Origin: Exophiala sp. HKRS030
Taxonomy: Eukaryota > Ascomycota > Eurotiomycetes > Chaetothyriales > Herpotrichiellaceae
DNA: 64,000 nucleotides
Direction: 5' to 3'
Assembly: GCA_023897205.1 (NCBI GenBank)
Contig: JAHWDD010000005.1
Span: 3,472,001-3,536,000 of the forward strand
Part shown: positions 11,566 through 23,350 of the stretch, piece by piece
Position numbering within the stretch: the stretch's first letter is position 1
Layout: the number at the start of each line of letters is the position of its first letter
Translations under genes and position numbers: made by a program
The notes under the pieces: generated by a model
Seen by the model: only the letters and a program-made list of their open reading frames with translations
Database searches by the model: none
What the model was told of the DNA's origin: nothing

Positions 11566-13093
11566 CCGGCTCCCTTGTCCCGCATAGCAAGGCGAGCTGA
11601 GTGGTAGATCTCAGCCATGAAATCCTGGATCTGGCCGCATTGGTCAGCGTGTAGATCTTTCCTTCTGTGGTGCTGGCAAGCCTGTATGCGGATCACATGG
11701 AGGATTTGGTAGCGTCGGAAATGGATGTTTTCCCCCGTACTTCCTAAATACAGAGGCTTTGGGGTTCTGAACAGGAAGATTGCTTTGATGAATCTCCAGC
11801 ACGTTGCGCCCCCCGCTTTCGAGGCAGCTGAAGTATCAACTTTGGCGGAATCAAGAGCTTGTAGCTCGGGACCCGATCTATTTACAACGTATCACATCAG
11901 AATCTGACTGGCTTCACCATTCGCGCTCGGGAAAACACTCCCTTAATCGGCGTCACAAACAGTATCTGCTTGACCACCTTTGAAACTAGCTTCGTCCAAG
12001 AAATTCGAGCCATGAGACAAAAGCTTGGATATTCCCTGCAACAGCCCCAATTGTGGAAACAGCGAAATTTGAAGTTGCCCTCGCAGAGGGATTTCGCCAA
12101 TAATCTGGTTTTCGTTTCGTATGCTAGTAAGGTGGCAAGCAAGTGGGAGAAGAGAAGCCTACTCGGCAAGGATTGTTGGAATGGCTGGAAGTGTTGGGAA
12201 AGATGGTACGCTCCATGACCCAACACTGAGATAGGTCCCTGACATTTCTACCGTCTCGCTGGAGCTATATCAATGACAGAAGGCGATACATTTGAGTGTC
12301 TCGTGTTCAAACAAGAAAAAGTCAAAGAGCGGGGTACATCCACTGATTCGACGATTTCAAGACGTACGCGGCAGATTCTTGTATTTTCATCCCGATGAAC
12401 GCTCCTAGAATCTAGAACCTGTGTCTCCATGGGATATCAAAGTCGCACCAGCCAGGCGTTGTATTTGAGTCAAGACACACCCAACCTCAAGGCAACGAGG
12501 CGGACGCAGTGCTTACTGCTTCCAAGGCCAAGATGCAACTCTTCTTCATTCGCTGCAGAATATCCTCACACTTTACGCAATCATGTATTCTGAACAATTC
12601 GGACATATAATCACAGACGTTTTCACGGCCTCACGTCGACTTTGATCCGGGGGTGTCAAGGGTATCTAGTGAGATGAGAGATTGATGTCATCCGGGACTT
12701 TCAGGACACGTGAAGTCTGGTGATTGGCCATTTGTGTGTTGCTTGCGTGGATGCTAAGAGTCACTATTTACGGTTCAAGCCGCTGATATCCCGCTCAGAA
12801 CCCCCAACCTTGCTTTTCGACAATTCTCAGCCTCGTTTACTTGTCCTTGAGCCAGCTTTTCTTAATCTGCTCAGAACTTAAGTACACTTTTGCGCGGGTG
12901 ATATGCACCACGAAAGCAGTCGATGTCAAGCCGTCAGGTTCTAGCCCACACCACAGCACAGAATGAGAACCTGCTTCAGAGGTCTGAAGGCGAACGCCCC
13001 CGAGGATTCGATCAGAACAAGTCTCTGAGTTGATCACCTCAGGAGGTGACGGGAAGTCCTCAGACCAAGATTGTATGTCAGCGACTGTGTCAA
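11566..13093. other. Gene-poor spacer, second half
   Basis: About 1.5 kb before the HET gene. Frames at 11897-12226 (-), 11970-12218 (+), 12248-12430 (-) and 12837-13037 (-) are short, motif-free and mutually overlapping. A CACGTG occurs near 12708. No transposon structure was seen. Confidence 0.4.
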
Positions 13094-15523
13094 ATGCAGC
13101 AGAGCAGCTCTACCGTCTCTTCAGAGCGTGTCAGAGCTTTATATTTGGAAAGCTTGAGGTGGAAGTATAACCAGTCAGAGAGGATACCCAACTTCTTCAC
13201 TTCTCGGCAGACTCGTTATTATTCGACCAAAGAAAAACTTATTGTGTTTTCACATAAGGAGCAGATCGCCCGAGCCCAGCAATGGGCCAAGGCTTACTTT
13301 TTTGCCGTCAAACCGGCAGAAAACCACATTTCAAGACTGGATCGGACCATAGCGTCTCTCATTCAATGTAATTATGACAGCTCTCACGGAACGCTTAACA
13401 AGGAGACCATAGTCTCTCAGGCATGCGATCTCCTAAGTCGGATTCCTTTAAACCCTCATTTACCGGAAGCCTTGTATGCACAAATGAAGGCCTGTTCGAT
13501 ACACAGCGAATACTTCGGAATATGCGAAGCGGACCAAAGGATATTAGACCATACCAGCTGGGACAGCTTGCTAGTCACCAAATGGATCGACAGTGGTACA
13601 ATCAGACTTGCTCTAGCAATTGTCGATCTACGAGAGTCGGGCCAGTTTATTGCTCGCACCTTCGCTAAGTATATCGATACGGTCGCTGAAATTCTAGAAG
13701 CATCTTTGGCACTCCGTCAACAGTGTAGTAGTACTTGCGACAGGAAAGACTGGCTGATTGCTCAAAGCTTCCTCTGGACGAGTTGGTACCGCAGTGTGAT
13801 GTTATACCTGTATTATCTTCAGGATCATCAGCTGCGCTGGGGATTTGACTGGTCACGAAATAGCCATCTTGACCTCAGGATGCCCATTCCTGACACAAGA
13901 GAAGCGGACATATCACTCACTGAACCTAAATACATGTGTCATTGGGCGTTCAAGCTGCTGGAATCCGATCGGGCATGTATCCTGAAAGATTTCCGGGCCT
14001 TCCGCAGGCGTTTCATGGAGCTTTATGAGGCAAATCCCGGGAGATGCATCGTTGCATCTTCTCAGACTTGCTCTGGTCAAGGACCTACACATTGTCAGCG
14101 TTTTACTGGAATGAAAATAGTTGACCAATCGGCGCACGATTTTAACTGTGTAGGGGATTGCGAAAGCCTGATCTGGGATGAAGCCAATTATCGCAGGCTC
14201 GAAGGCGCAAGGGCCGTGTGCATTGCTGCAACAGGCAGTCAAGTTATTCGTTATTGTCAAGCGACTCAAAACACCATCGCCGTATCACATGTATGGGCTC
14301 ATGGTGCTGGTGGTCGACCAGAGACTGGATTCAATGCCTGTCTCCACCAGCGTCTTGCACGACTCGCCCAAGAGAACTGCTGTGACTCCTACTGGATGGA
14401 CACTCCTTGCATCCCAACCAATCATGACCTCCGCCGTGAGGCAATCAGCCATATCAATAAGATATTCACTGACAGTAAAATGACGCTGATATGGGATCGT
14501 GATATCATGTCCGTTGACGTTTCTGATCCAACGCTTGCAACGCAAGAGTCAATCCTCTGTGCCTTGCTGGTCAGCGACTGGAATGTGAGAGCTTGGACCT
14601 TACTCGAGTCGATCAGAGCGCGGCACAATGTCCATCTATTATGCCGGAACAACAAACTTCTTGGACTCCGGGAGTGCATTCTAAATGTTCACAATCACGG
14701 CTCCATCGAGATTTCCAATCTTTTCCTCACGAATCAACACTTAGTCCCAGCACAAGCTGTCAACAGGGTGTATGACCCAAATCCATCAGACGGGATGCTG
14801 AAACGCGAGAATGGATACGTATCACTTGAGGAATCGATTTGCCTCCTGGCTTACAGGCATGCGTCTAGACCTGGAGACAGCACGACGATCATGAGCTTGT
14901 TAATGGAGAGGGAGCCAGCCTATACAGCTGAGGAATTTTGGAAGTCCAAGGTTGATATGATCCTCCAAACGGGTATGCTATTTTGCTCCCAGCCTAGGCT
15001 CGAGTGCAATGGATTCGGCTGGGCACCTGCGCAACCCGAAGTGGTAATGACTGCCTGGATGGATCCCGTTCGTCAGCCTCAGCAACACATTTTTACCGAT
15101 GGTTCCAACACCAGGGTTGCTAGAATTACTGCTAATGGACTCCATGCAACATTCTCAACATTTGAGATCCCTCATTGCTCGGTAAGAACTCGACTCAAGC
15201 CACTCGCCACCAAGATCCCGGTCACCAAGACTGGGTCGTCTGCGAAGACACAGAGTCAGGTTCCGCCATTGCCATATCAAATCAGGAAACACTTTAGACT
15301 AGACAAATATCGACAAGCACGACTCGTGCTACCACTCCATGATTCCATAACGGACCCCCCTTATCTGGCGTATCGTGGCATCTCCAACGGTCCGATCTTT
15401 GGGGTTGTTGGCTCAAAGGACAGAAAACTCAGGACATGGCATTGGTTGGGTGTGTTTGAGTGGGATCCTGATCTAACGTGGCCTGAACTACGAAGAGAAG
15501 AAGAAGACATCTTTTTGGTGTGA
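13094..15523 (+). CDS. HET-domain (heterokaryon incompatibility) protein
   Basis: Single-exon protein of 809 aa. The HET block begins near residue 390 with TIAVSHVWAHGAGG and continues through DSYWMDTPCIP, INKIFTDSKMTLIWDRD and SDWNVRAWTLLESIRAR, matching the family order (SHVW, WID-like, A..I..IY, W..R.WT.QE). HET proteins act in fungal allorecognition and regulated cell death. The open frame extends 48 nt further 5', but only to a GTG, so I take the ATG at 13094. The roughly 390-residue N-terminal region has no recognised domain. Neighbours do not suggest a partner such as a NACHT/NLR gene. The frame is intact throughout, unlike many genes here. Confidence 0.88.
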   Translation: MQQSSSTVSSERVRALYLESLRWKYNQSERIPNFFTSRQTRYYSTKEKLIVFSHKEQIARAQQWAKAYFFAVKPAENHISRLDRTIASLIQCNYDSSHGTLNKETIVSQACDLLSRIPLNPHLPEALYAQMKACSIHSEYFGICEADQRILDHTSWDSLLVTKWIDSGTIRLALAIVDLRESGQFIARTFAKYIDTVAEILEASLALRQQCSSTCDRKDWLIAQSFLWTSWYRSVMLYLYYLQDHQLRWGFDWSRNSHLDLRMPIPDTREADISLTEPKYMCHWAFKLLESDRACILKDFRAFRRRFMELYEANPGRCIVASSQTCSGQGPTHCQRFTGMKIVDQSAHDFNCVGDCESLIWDEANYRRLEGARAVCIAATGSQVIRYCQATQNTIAVSHVWAHGAGGRPETGFNACLHQRLARLAQENCCDSYWMDTPCIPTNHDLRREAISHINKIFTDSKMTLIWDRDIMSVDVSDPTLATQESILCALLVSDWNVRAWTLLESIRARHNVHLLCRNNKLLGLRECILNVHNHGSIEISNLFLTNQHLVPAQAVNRVYDPNPSDGMLKRENGYVSLEESICLLAYRHASRPGDSTTIMSLLMEREPAYTAEEFWKSKVDMILQTGMLFCSQPRLECNGFGWAPAQPEVVMTAWMDPVRQPQQHIFTDGSNTRVARITANGLHATFSTFEIPHCSVRTRLKPLATKIPVTKTGSSAKTQSQVPPLPYQIRKHFRLDKYRQARLVLPLHDSITDPPYLAYRGISNGPIFGVVGSKDRKLRTWHWLGVFEWDPDLTWPELRREEEDIFLV

Positions 15524-16660
15524 GAGGTACTTGTTCACTCTTGATCTGTGTTATATCGAGGAAAAATTGTTTCACAATCGGTTAACTTGATCTTTCGGTC
15601 AAATCCAACATTGTCAGATCTCTGCGAGCTTCTGCATATTACTGACCGATCTTACATCTTCGATCGCTCAATGATGGGTAGATGACTCGTGGGCAATGCC
15701 CTTCTCGACAGCCTATGAGGGGGTCCCTGACTTGGATGTCAATGCCGATATTCTCATGTTGTTTGATGATGGCTGCAGATTCTCTGATCACCGGCGGGTC
15801 GCAGACGTCCGACACATCTACTGTCTTGACCCGTAGCGCCACAAAAGCTTTCACGCTTGGTGCAAAAGCATCGACCTTCGACGAATGTGGCGCGAGTGAG
15901 ACATTGGGATCGACGTCCCTGGCTTGGAAAGCTCGAGAGAAAAAGGTCGACGATAGCCTGAACTTCGTTAAGCTTGGTTAGTCTCTATTGTGAGCTCAAT
16001 ATCTTCCAGACTGCATGGTAGGAGATAAAGCAGGTCTCATTGGCGCCTTGACAAGCGAGGTCAATGGCAGTTCGGGGCAACCGTGATTAAGCTCCAAGTC
16101 AGCCGATCAGAGGGACTGTGTTGCATCATTAATCTGCTTTATTGATTCAAGGGATTCAGACGATGTGAAGTGCCTCGTACTGCCATGATTCAACGTTGGC
16201 CGTCTCGATTCTTGTACACTAGCCTGTGGTGGAACAGGAAATTATGTAGCTAGTCGAGATCAATAGATATTTTGAGGGGCTCATCCCCGACATGATTGCT
16301 CACCACTGAGTCGGGATGGGCAGCATGCGAAGCACAATCGAGTGGTGATATCCTTCACCAATGCACGCGGCTCATGACGGTCAAAGGAAACGGCGGTAAA
16401 AAACTGATAACAGGTGAAGTTGATGAATGAGCGATGCGGTTTTTATGTCAGGGATTAATACTCGCCGTCTTGTGGTCTGTGTTTGAACTATCTACTACTT
16501 TCATCTAAACGTGCTTACGAACAAAGTATGTTGCGGACGTATCAAAGCGCGAAACCCGTCAACGTGCTCTGAACTGGTCAAAACTTCTCATAAGTATCAC
16601 CAATGACCGTCCTGCTGGCGGGAGAAGTGAGCGTATTTTGTGTCCAAATGTGGCCAAGCC
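15524..16660. other. Intergenic region, no gene recognised
   Basis: Between the convergent HET gene and the small coiled-coil gene. Overlapping frames at 15682-15981 (+) and 15639-15854 (-) are open on both strands, but neither shows a known motif. Confidence 0.45.
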
Positions 16661-17275
16661 CTAAATCCAAATTCGACTTTGTTTGATCACTCCTTGTGTA
16701 GGGTCTGCAGATGGAATTCGTGGTGCATCGCAGTAGTCCCCCAAAGTCATCTTTGAAAGCCTGATAGAGATGTGTTTCTCATCTTGTTTGTCGATGATAG
16801 TCTGCAAGACACTTTTGTGGCTGGACCTTGCGATCTCCCTTTCGTTGGGCGTGAGCGTACCAAGTTGTTCATTGCTGGAAACCCCAGTATCGGGTATAGA
16901 CTTCAAGCTATCAAGCCACTTTTGCCGATCCCGTAGGTATTCTCCTCGTGCATCGTCCTGTTCATCTTCGTAGCTAGGTCCGTCGGTATCCAGATCTCCA
17001 TCGCTGTCAATGGTTGTAGCAGGGTCATATATCTCTGCAGCCTTGAGCATGTCATGAAGTGCGATCTTCAGGGTTTCGATTTCTTTCTTTTGGATCTGGG
17101 TGATAGATTCTAGCTCGTTGTTGCGCCTCAAAAGATCGGGAATGGTTTTCTTGTTGATATGGGTTTCGATTTGAAAATAGCGAAACTTGGATACACCTCG
17201 TCCTCGTCTCTTCCTGGCTAGACTAGTAGGTTGGTTCATCTTGAAGAGTGAGCTGGAAGGTGATGAGGAATTCAT
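16661..17275 (-). CDS. Hypothetical protein with short coiled coil
   Basis: A 204-aa frame from ATG 17275 (MNSSSPSSS); the frame is open further upstream only to a TTG. It contains a basic stretch (ARKRRGRGVSKFRYF), a probable coiled coil over about residues 45-80 (LLRRNNELESITQIQKKE, then IETLKIALHDMLKA), an acidic linker (DSDGDLDTDGPSYEDEQDD) and a polar C-terminus. No family is recognised. Basic patch plus coiled coil plus acidic region could fit a nuclear or DNA-binding protein, but that is inference. Coding is supported by length, ATG context and composition only. Confidence 0.5.
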   Translation of the reverse strand: MNSSSPSSSLFKMNQPTSLARKRRGRGVSKFRYFQIETHINKKTIPDLLRRNNELESITQIQKKEIETLKIALHDMLKAAEIYDPATTIDSDGDLDTDGPSYEDEQDDARGEYLRDRQKWLDSLKSIPDTGVSSNEQLGTLTPNEREIARSSHKSVLQTIIDKQDEKHISIRLSKMTLGDYCDAPRIPSADPTQGVIKQSRIWI

Positions 17276-18161
17276 CGATTCTGAGAGAGAACAATGTCGC
17301 CGTGGTTGACATGAAATGAAGTAAATAGTGACGATGAGACTTCTCTCAGGTAGCAAGATCGCAGAATCCTCAAAATCCCACCAGCTGTGTCACGATAGAA
17401 GAGAAAAGGTATGATCGTTCAGCGCACGCGTCGTTTCCGTGATCTCTGATCAAAACAACAAGCAAGCCATACCTCTGGTACTCGTTTTATATGTTTCCGC
17501 TGCGTGATTGGCTGAGGGGTGAAGTGCCCAACTTACACTGCACAAATTTCCACCTCGCGCGGCATCTAGACATCTTAGCGTGAAGGTTGGAATCATTGAT
17601 GTGCCTGCCTGCACTCCACCATGAGGTTTTTATACGTTTCTCTACTCTGGGCGTGTATTGGGCTTGTATAAGCAAGGGGAAGAACAGATGTGATGTTCCT
17701 TGAATGGTGGAGTTGCCTCATTAACTAATATTGACGGGGCAGGAGCAAACGGTGAGGGGACACGGGTGCTCCTGCCGTTGCTGTCGATGTCAGTCCGTCC
17801 AAAAGAGGACTAGTGGGAACACCAGGCTTGGCAGTCTTAGTCTCAGCGTCTGCGTCTCGTTCTCGTTGTCCGCCTCCAACTTGTGAACTGTGAACTGGTG
17901 AACTTCGTCGTCGAACTCATGATCCTGTCGCAATCACTATCACCTGTCTTTCATTCTTTCTTCCCACACTCCCTGCATTGCGATCCACAGTCCCTAAGAT
18001 CCTCCACTTCCCCCGTCAATCACTACCCTCTCCATTTCCACCCAGCCCAATCTGAATTGAGCACACCTCCGTCATAGTCCAGCTCACCGTCTCCGCCCGA
18101 TCAGTTGCGGAGTAGGCTCTGTCCTACAGATTCCTGACTGCATGCACCACGATCTGCCACC
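17276..18161. other. Divergent promoter region
   Basis: About 890 bp between the small coiled-coil gene (-) and the DUF7918 gene (+). The last 250 bp are pyrimidine-rich, typical of a fungal leader. A frame at 17883-18077 is Ser/Pro/His-rich leader sequence, not a convincing gene. Confidence 0.5.
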
Positions 18162-20070
18162 ATGCCTTGCTTCAAGGGCCTCGCCGTGAGCATACATACT
18201 CCGAACGGTCCTCTTCCTGAATACTCGGTTCAGAAAACTTCCCGCCTCTCGCGTATCAGTACATACATCCCTGTCCCTCCTGCTCGCATCCCCGCCGACT
18301 CAAAATCTGGGAAACCCGAACAATCCACCTTTGCAATTTCCATCACCCTTTTGACGCCTGGTCAAGAAGTACCTTACTCTACTCCGAAATCCACTCCAGA
18401 AAATCCAAATCCAAAAGCAAAGTTTGTCGGAGGACTTCCCGGTCACTCTGACGAATCAACCAAGAACAATGCCACCATTGGGCCATATGTTCCTCTGACC
18501 ACTTCTCCCAATGAGACAATAGCCGCCTACATCTATTTCGATGGTAGGGCAAAAGAAGAGGTTGCCACCTTGCTCAGGAAGGGAGAAGAGACTTGGGTCA
18601 ATTCCAGATGGGTTAGTGTTCCCGACAAAGAAGGCGGAGGCTTGGCCGAACGAGAATTCTTGTTCCGTGAAGTTGGGCTTGAGCGATGGCTCAATGGCCT
18701 GGACCTTGATGGCAAAGATGCTGCCGCAACCATTGAGAAGCGAAGACAGAAGTTGGAGAAGAGACGGCGGAAAAGAAAGGAGGTCGTAGGCAGTGACGAT
18801 GAAGCCAACGGCAGTGCACATCCATCACGACGCAAACTCAAGACTCTAAGATACGGCGAAGATGGCCAACTACAAGATCTTTCTGACGATGATGGTTCTT
18901 TGAGCGACTCTGCCACTTCCGACGAGGATGACGATGACCCAATCCCAGAAACCGCAGGCCAAATCAAAGTTGCATTGTTCCGAGTATTAGCATCTGGTGA
19001 GATCAAGCGAGGCGAATACTCACCTCAATTCGACGCGCATGACGACGATGAAGAGTCGGAAAGAGGCGAAGATGCTGCCACGAATGGCGATGGCAAGTCT
19101 CGAGCCGATGTCGACCATACCACGAGCTTTGCCAAGCCCAAAACACTAGATCCCAAAACCATCTCCACACAAACCGTGACTGGCATCGATCCGACCGACA
19201 AGCCCTATGCAGTATTTACATTTCTTTACCGTGGTGAGCGTCAGTTGCAAAAGATGGGCATTCTCCGGCCAAAGGTCGAAAAAAACCCAGTCTCGGCCAA
19301 ACGAAGAAGTATAGGCGTGGATCTCCCCAAGTTGGGACCTCTCAAGAAAGAGGGGACTGCGGGATTCTCGACTTTTCGCGATGGAGATGCGAGACCAGCC
19401 CGTAAGAGTAGACGAGGTAGCGATGACGAAATGGACAGCGACAGTGATGAAGAAGCTGGCATCATCGGCAAGATGGAGGACATCAATGACGCTGAAGTTA
19501 AGCGTGAGCCTGGACTCTTGTCCCCCGATGATGCTGAGAGGACAGGACAAGTGGCAGAAGGTATTCGTAAAATGAAGGTAAGAGACCCATCGCCGTGGAA
19601 ATATCGGCACGGGCTAAGGTATCATCAGCTCAAGAGGCAACACTCAGCCGAACCGCTCAATAGCAATGGCGTAACTGAAGCACGTAAGAGCTCAAAATCT
19701 GGAAGTCCCTCTGCGGCCTCAACGCCGAAGACGAGTGATGATCAAGGCTTCACCCCACAGATCAATACCACTACTGCCCGAGCACTAGTCTAGATACTAC
19801 CAAAGATGAGGAAAGCTTCATGGTCGGCAGTCCGATGAAGAGACATCGGGCATCCGTGGCCGAATTTGATGACGATATCAAGAGAAGGTTGGGGGAGGAT
19901 TGTCTACTTCTGCAAATTCCATTGGCGAGGCCCTTGGATCTGGCGTATCGCCACATGTTTCATCGATAGCCGATACCAGCGGCATCACGAATCCTTCTGG
20001 ACTCCAATTTGGAGGAGTCTTGAAGAGACAAGCTCCTACCATCAACGCGGACGACGATGACGAGCTGTAA
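18162..20070 (+). CDS. DUF7918 family protein (two frameshifts)
   Basis: The N-terminal 200 residues (MPCFKGLAVSIHTPNGPL, PEYSVQ, then IAAYIYFDGRAKEEV and WVNSRWVSVPDKEGG) match the fungal DUF7918 fold, whose function is unknown. A Lys/Arg-rich stretch follows (IEKRRQKLEKRRRKRKEV), then acidic Ser/Asp-rich disordered sequence and KRHRASVAEFDDDIKRRL, suggesting a nuclear protein. The frame stops early at 19793 because of the CCC run 19777-19779. Adding a C continues into SLDTTKDEESFMVGSPMKRH. A second break in the G5 run 19891-19895, repaired by one G, leads to the natural acidic end ADDDDEL. The repaired length is 637 codons including the stop. Confidence 0.82.
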
Positions 20071-21791
20071 TTGCTTTGGGCTATCAGCATCTATCATTCG
20101 AACCACCATCTGATCATTTTGGCCGGCGCCAGGCTCTGGTATGATCTTGCAATACATCAAATCCTTTGTTGGGTGATTTCATTTCTTCTACCTGGGGACA
20201 GGATGGCTTGTCCCAAGCTCGAACGTTGGCAATCTGGTTTCATTTTGGGGTACGTCCGGCTCGGATGGCCTGCATTCAGCCTGTGAGAGCCCAGAAATCA
20301 TATTAAACAGGAGCAGACTGGATCGGTTGGGGATGAGAGGAAAATTAAGACTAGCATTGAATGCTTGTGGTTGGCATGCGATGCAACCAAGGATGGATGG
20401 CCTACCAGCGAAAGTTGGTGTGTGGAACTTTTACTACTTACAACTGGACAAATGGCCCTCTACTCGATGTGGGAATTGCGCCACTGTTTAGTCCAAGACA
20501 TTATCGACAGAGTCATCAACTTCAAGTGATGAAGCAAATAAATTACTTTCTTGTGTTGAGTATCGAGACGATTGTTGGTGGAAATTCAAGAAGACAAAGG
20601 CAGCGCCAGACAGAACCACTCGCGCAGAGATAGCTTGAAGTCGATCACGCATATCAGGGCATCAGGACTATGGGAAGAAGGATCAGTCTGGAAACCTACA
20701 GTGTGGGATCGAGTAAAGAAGGCTAGCCATTCTCTTCTTGTAGTTGTTTAGACCAATACCACAGTCCATGACCTCTTGCCCCCACTTTGATCATTGATAC
20801 TCTCGACGCATGGGTTCACCGGCGAGGACCCCCAGCGTGCCTGAGTAGAAATCTGTGTATAACGCAGGAAGAGGTTTCCTCCATGCCGAACTGGCCCCGA
20901 CCGATGCCCCTCGACCCGCGACGTCTGATTGGCTAGGAATGAACCTCCCTCCCTCCCGCACCCACAGGGAGTTTGATCGTCCCACATCTTATTCGTGTAG
21001 CATCAATTGGTTATGATGTCGTCGACTATCGTCATCGCTAAAACCAAACATACACACAGAGAGATACCCACACACCGACCACACGTACATCACCCACCTG
21101 ACCATCAATCATTTCCACGAGCAGAACCGCTTACATCACAACAAGAACAAAAAGTTTGAAATAGACTGAACCATATACACCTTCCAGCTCACATCCCTAA
21201 CGTTTGTCTTATCCCAGTGACACGACGTCGACACAGTGGGAAAAGATCGTCCTATATTACGATTCATATCTTTCCACCAAGACAAATCACTATTCTGACT
21301 ATCTGTACTGAGAAGGGAACCAATCTGCCGCCTGACCAGCTAAGCATCACGTCACACCTACTTACCCGTCTTTGATAACTACCTCGTCTCAATCCCATCT
21401 CCGCGTTGGATATGTTGTGAGATATAATTTCCTCTCTCATATGTTCGAATTCGCTCGAGACATGGACAAATTGTGTACTGTCGACTGTACGAATTTGAAT
21501 TTTCCTCCGTATGGTCATACGGCGACTTGAGTCGGTCTCATCAGACTTTGCACCATTGGATTCACCTGCAGTCTAAGAACATCAGTGGCCGCCGCATCGT
21601 TCTCTTGTCAAAAAACCTGCATACCGTCGTCGGGATCACCGGCGAGGACCATCGCTTTTTCAATCAGACACTACTGGGAAAAGGGTCAAGGACATTCCGC
21701 TTTATATCGACAAAAGCCCTTCTTAGAACAGGCTGTGACTCTCGGCCTAGCGCTCCGTCCCACGAGGAAGAAGGAATCTCTCAATTTAGGC
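20071..21791. other. Intergenic region, no gene recognised
   Basis: 3' flank of the DUF7918 gene followed by the leader of REX2. Frames at 20361-20633 (+), 20748-20987 (-) and 21473-21832 (+) are motif-free. 21000-21200 is a C/A-rich stretch resembling a fungal 5' leader. Confidence 0.45.
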
Positions 21792-23350
21792 ATGGCGCTC
21801 ACGAGATCTATCGAGCCATTGCTCTGGCTTGACTGTGAGGTGAGTTCATGCGATTTCTTTCTCTACACAAAAATCCTTCCCGGCTCTTTCATCTTTTGGC
21901 CTGTAATTAAGATTCTGGTTATGTCGAGTTGCAAAAAATTGGTCTTCGTAAGGAGGAGAGCGAGAAGGGCGATAAGAGCTTCTCTTATGGGGAAAGAGCC
22001 TTGTGCATATCGAATGGATCGAATGAGTTGATCGTCTCACCATGCCCATGGTTGCATTCGCTCAAAAAATCCAGGCCGGCTTCTTTTTTTTCCGGGAGAA
22101 GAGGCACATTTCTCTTCGGCGACCGGCCTCATCATCGCAATATCCAAAAGGTGGTCGCAACGGAGCCTCGAGGAGAGACTGGGGAAGCGCAGTGAGCCAG
22201 GCTTCGCGGAGTGGACTCATATCAGCCTCTGGAACTCAGGGTATCCTTTATCGACAAACTGTATTGCTTCGCAGGCCCTGCATTTATGATGTTCGCTTCC
22301 GCCGCATCCCTTGTCCCAACATACCCACCCAGCCTGCCATAACCCGAGTCGCCACTTTTAGATACATCCACACGCACTCACCACGCACAATCTAATGACT
22401 CGCCACAGATGACAGGCCTCGATCCAGCCCACGACAGCATCCTCTCGATCTCCGTACTCATCACAACCTCAACGCTAGTCCCACTCGACCCAACCGGCTT
22501 GACCCTCTACATCCACCATACCCCAGCCCAACTCGCACACATGTCACCCTGGTGCGTATCAACACACACCACATCCGGCCTGGTCGCGATCGTCACCGAC
22601 CCGAGCAGATCAACCACAGCGCAGATCGCATCGCAGCAGATCCTCGCCTATATCCGACATTACATCCCGACCTCACGTACAGCTTTGCTGGCAGGTAACT
22701 CGATCCACGCAGACAAGATGTTTCTGATGCTTGCGCCGTGGAATGTCATTCTCGAACATTTGCATTACCGCTTGTTCGACGTCAGTGCGATGAAGGAGAT
22801 GGTGCGGCGCTGGGCTCCTGAAAGTGTGTTGCGGCGTGTACCTGTCAAGAAATTGACTCATCAGGCACGTGAGGATGTCTTGGAGAGCATTGACGAGGCG
22901 AGGTTCTATATGGGGTTGTTGCAAAGTTTGAATGGGGCGTTCGGTGGAAATAGCGATATCGAACATCCGAAGGCGAGGGAAGAAAGCCTTGCGGTCGACC
23001 AGCAGTCGATCGCGACCTCGAACGAATTGAGCTCTCAAACGGACCATGCCGCGAGTCAACCACGACACGCCCAACCCGAAGATCAGTCTCAAGTACAGTT
23101 CCCGACGACTGACCCTGCCACTCGGACTCGCGGTAACGTCCAACCACAGGATTCCCTATCCCCACAACCACAATCACAACCTCCACCCCAACTCGAACCC
23201 CCCACATCCACGCATCAATCTCCCTTCCACTCACCACGAATCCTCGCCAACGGCTCAACAAGCGCCGACACCAGCACAGCATTCTTCGGACAGCACGGCG
23301 ACATGGACGTCGAAGCAGAGCGAGAACGCTTCCGGACTGACGTGCCGTGA
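21792..23350 (+). CDS. REX2: Oligoribonuclease (DEDDh 3'-5' exonuclease)
   Basis: Degrades short RNA oligomers, usually in mitochondria. Exon 1 (21792-21839) encodes MALTRSIEPLLWLDCE. Exon 2 starts at 22409 with MTGLDPAHD, so the join recreates the invariant WLDCEMTGLD of the family. The DEDDh set is visible: D and E in LDCE, D in GNSIHADKMFL, then HYRLFDVSAMKEMVRRW and the H...D of LTHQAREDVLESIDEARFY. The intron (21840-22408) is 569 nt, far longer than others here. After about residue 195 the protein carries an unusual 130-residue Gln/Pro/Ser-rich tail that typical oligoribonucleases lack; total 329 aa. No classical mitochondrial presequence is visible from this ATG. Confidence 0.9.

Noticed and set aside
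13046..13093. Upstream extension of the HET protein
   Set aside because: It begins with GTG; the first ATG in frame is at 13094.
15639..15981. Opposing 99-aa (+) and 71-aa (-) frames, considered as a decayed dehydrogenase
   Set aside because: No nucleotide-binding or catalytic motif could be found.
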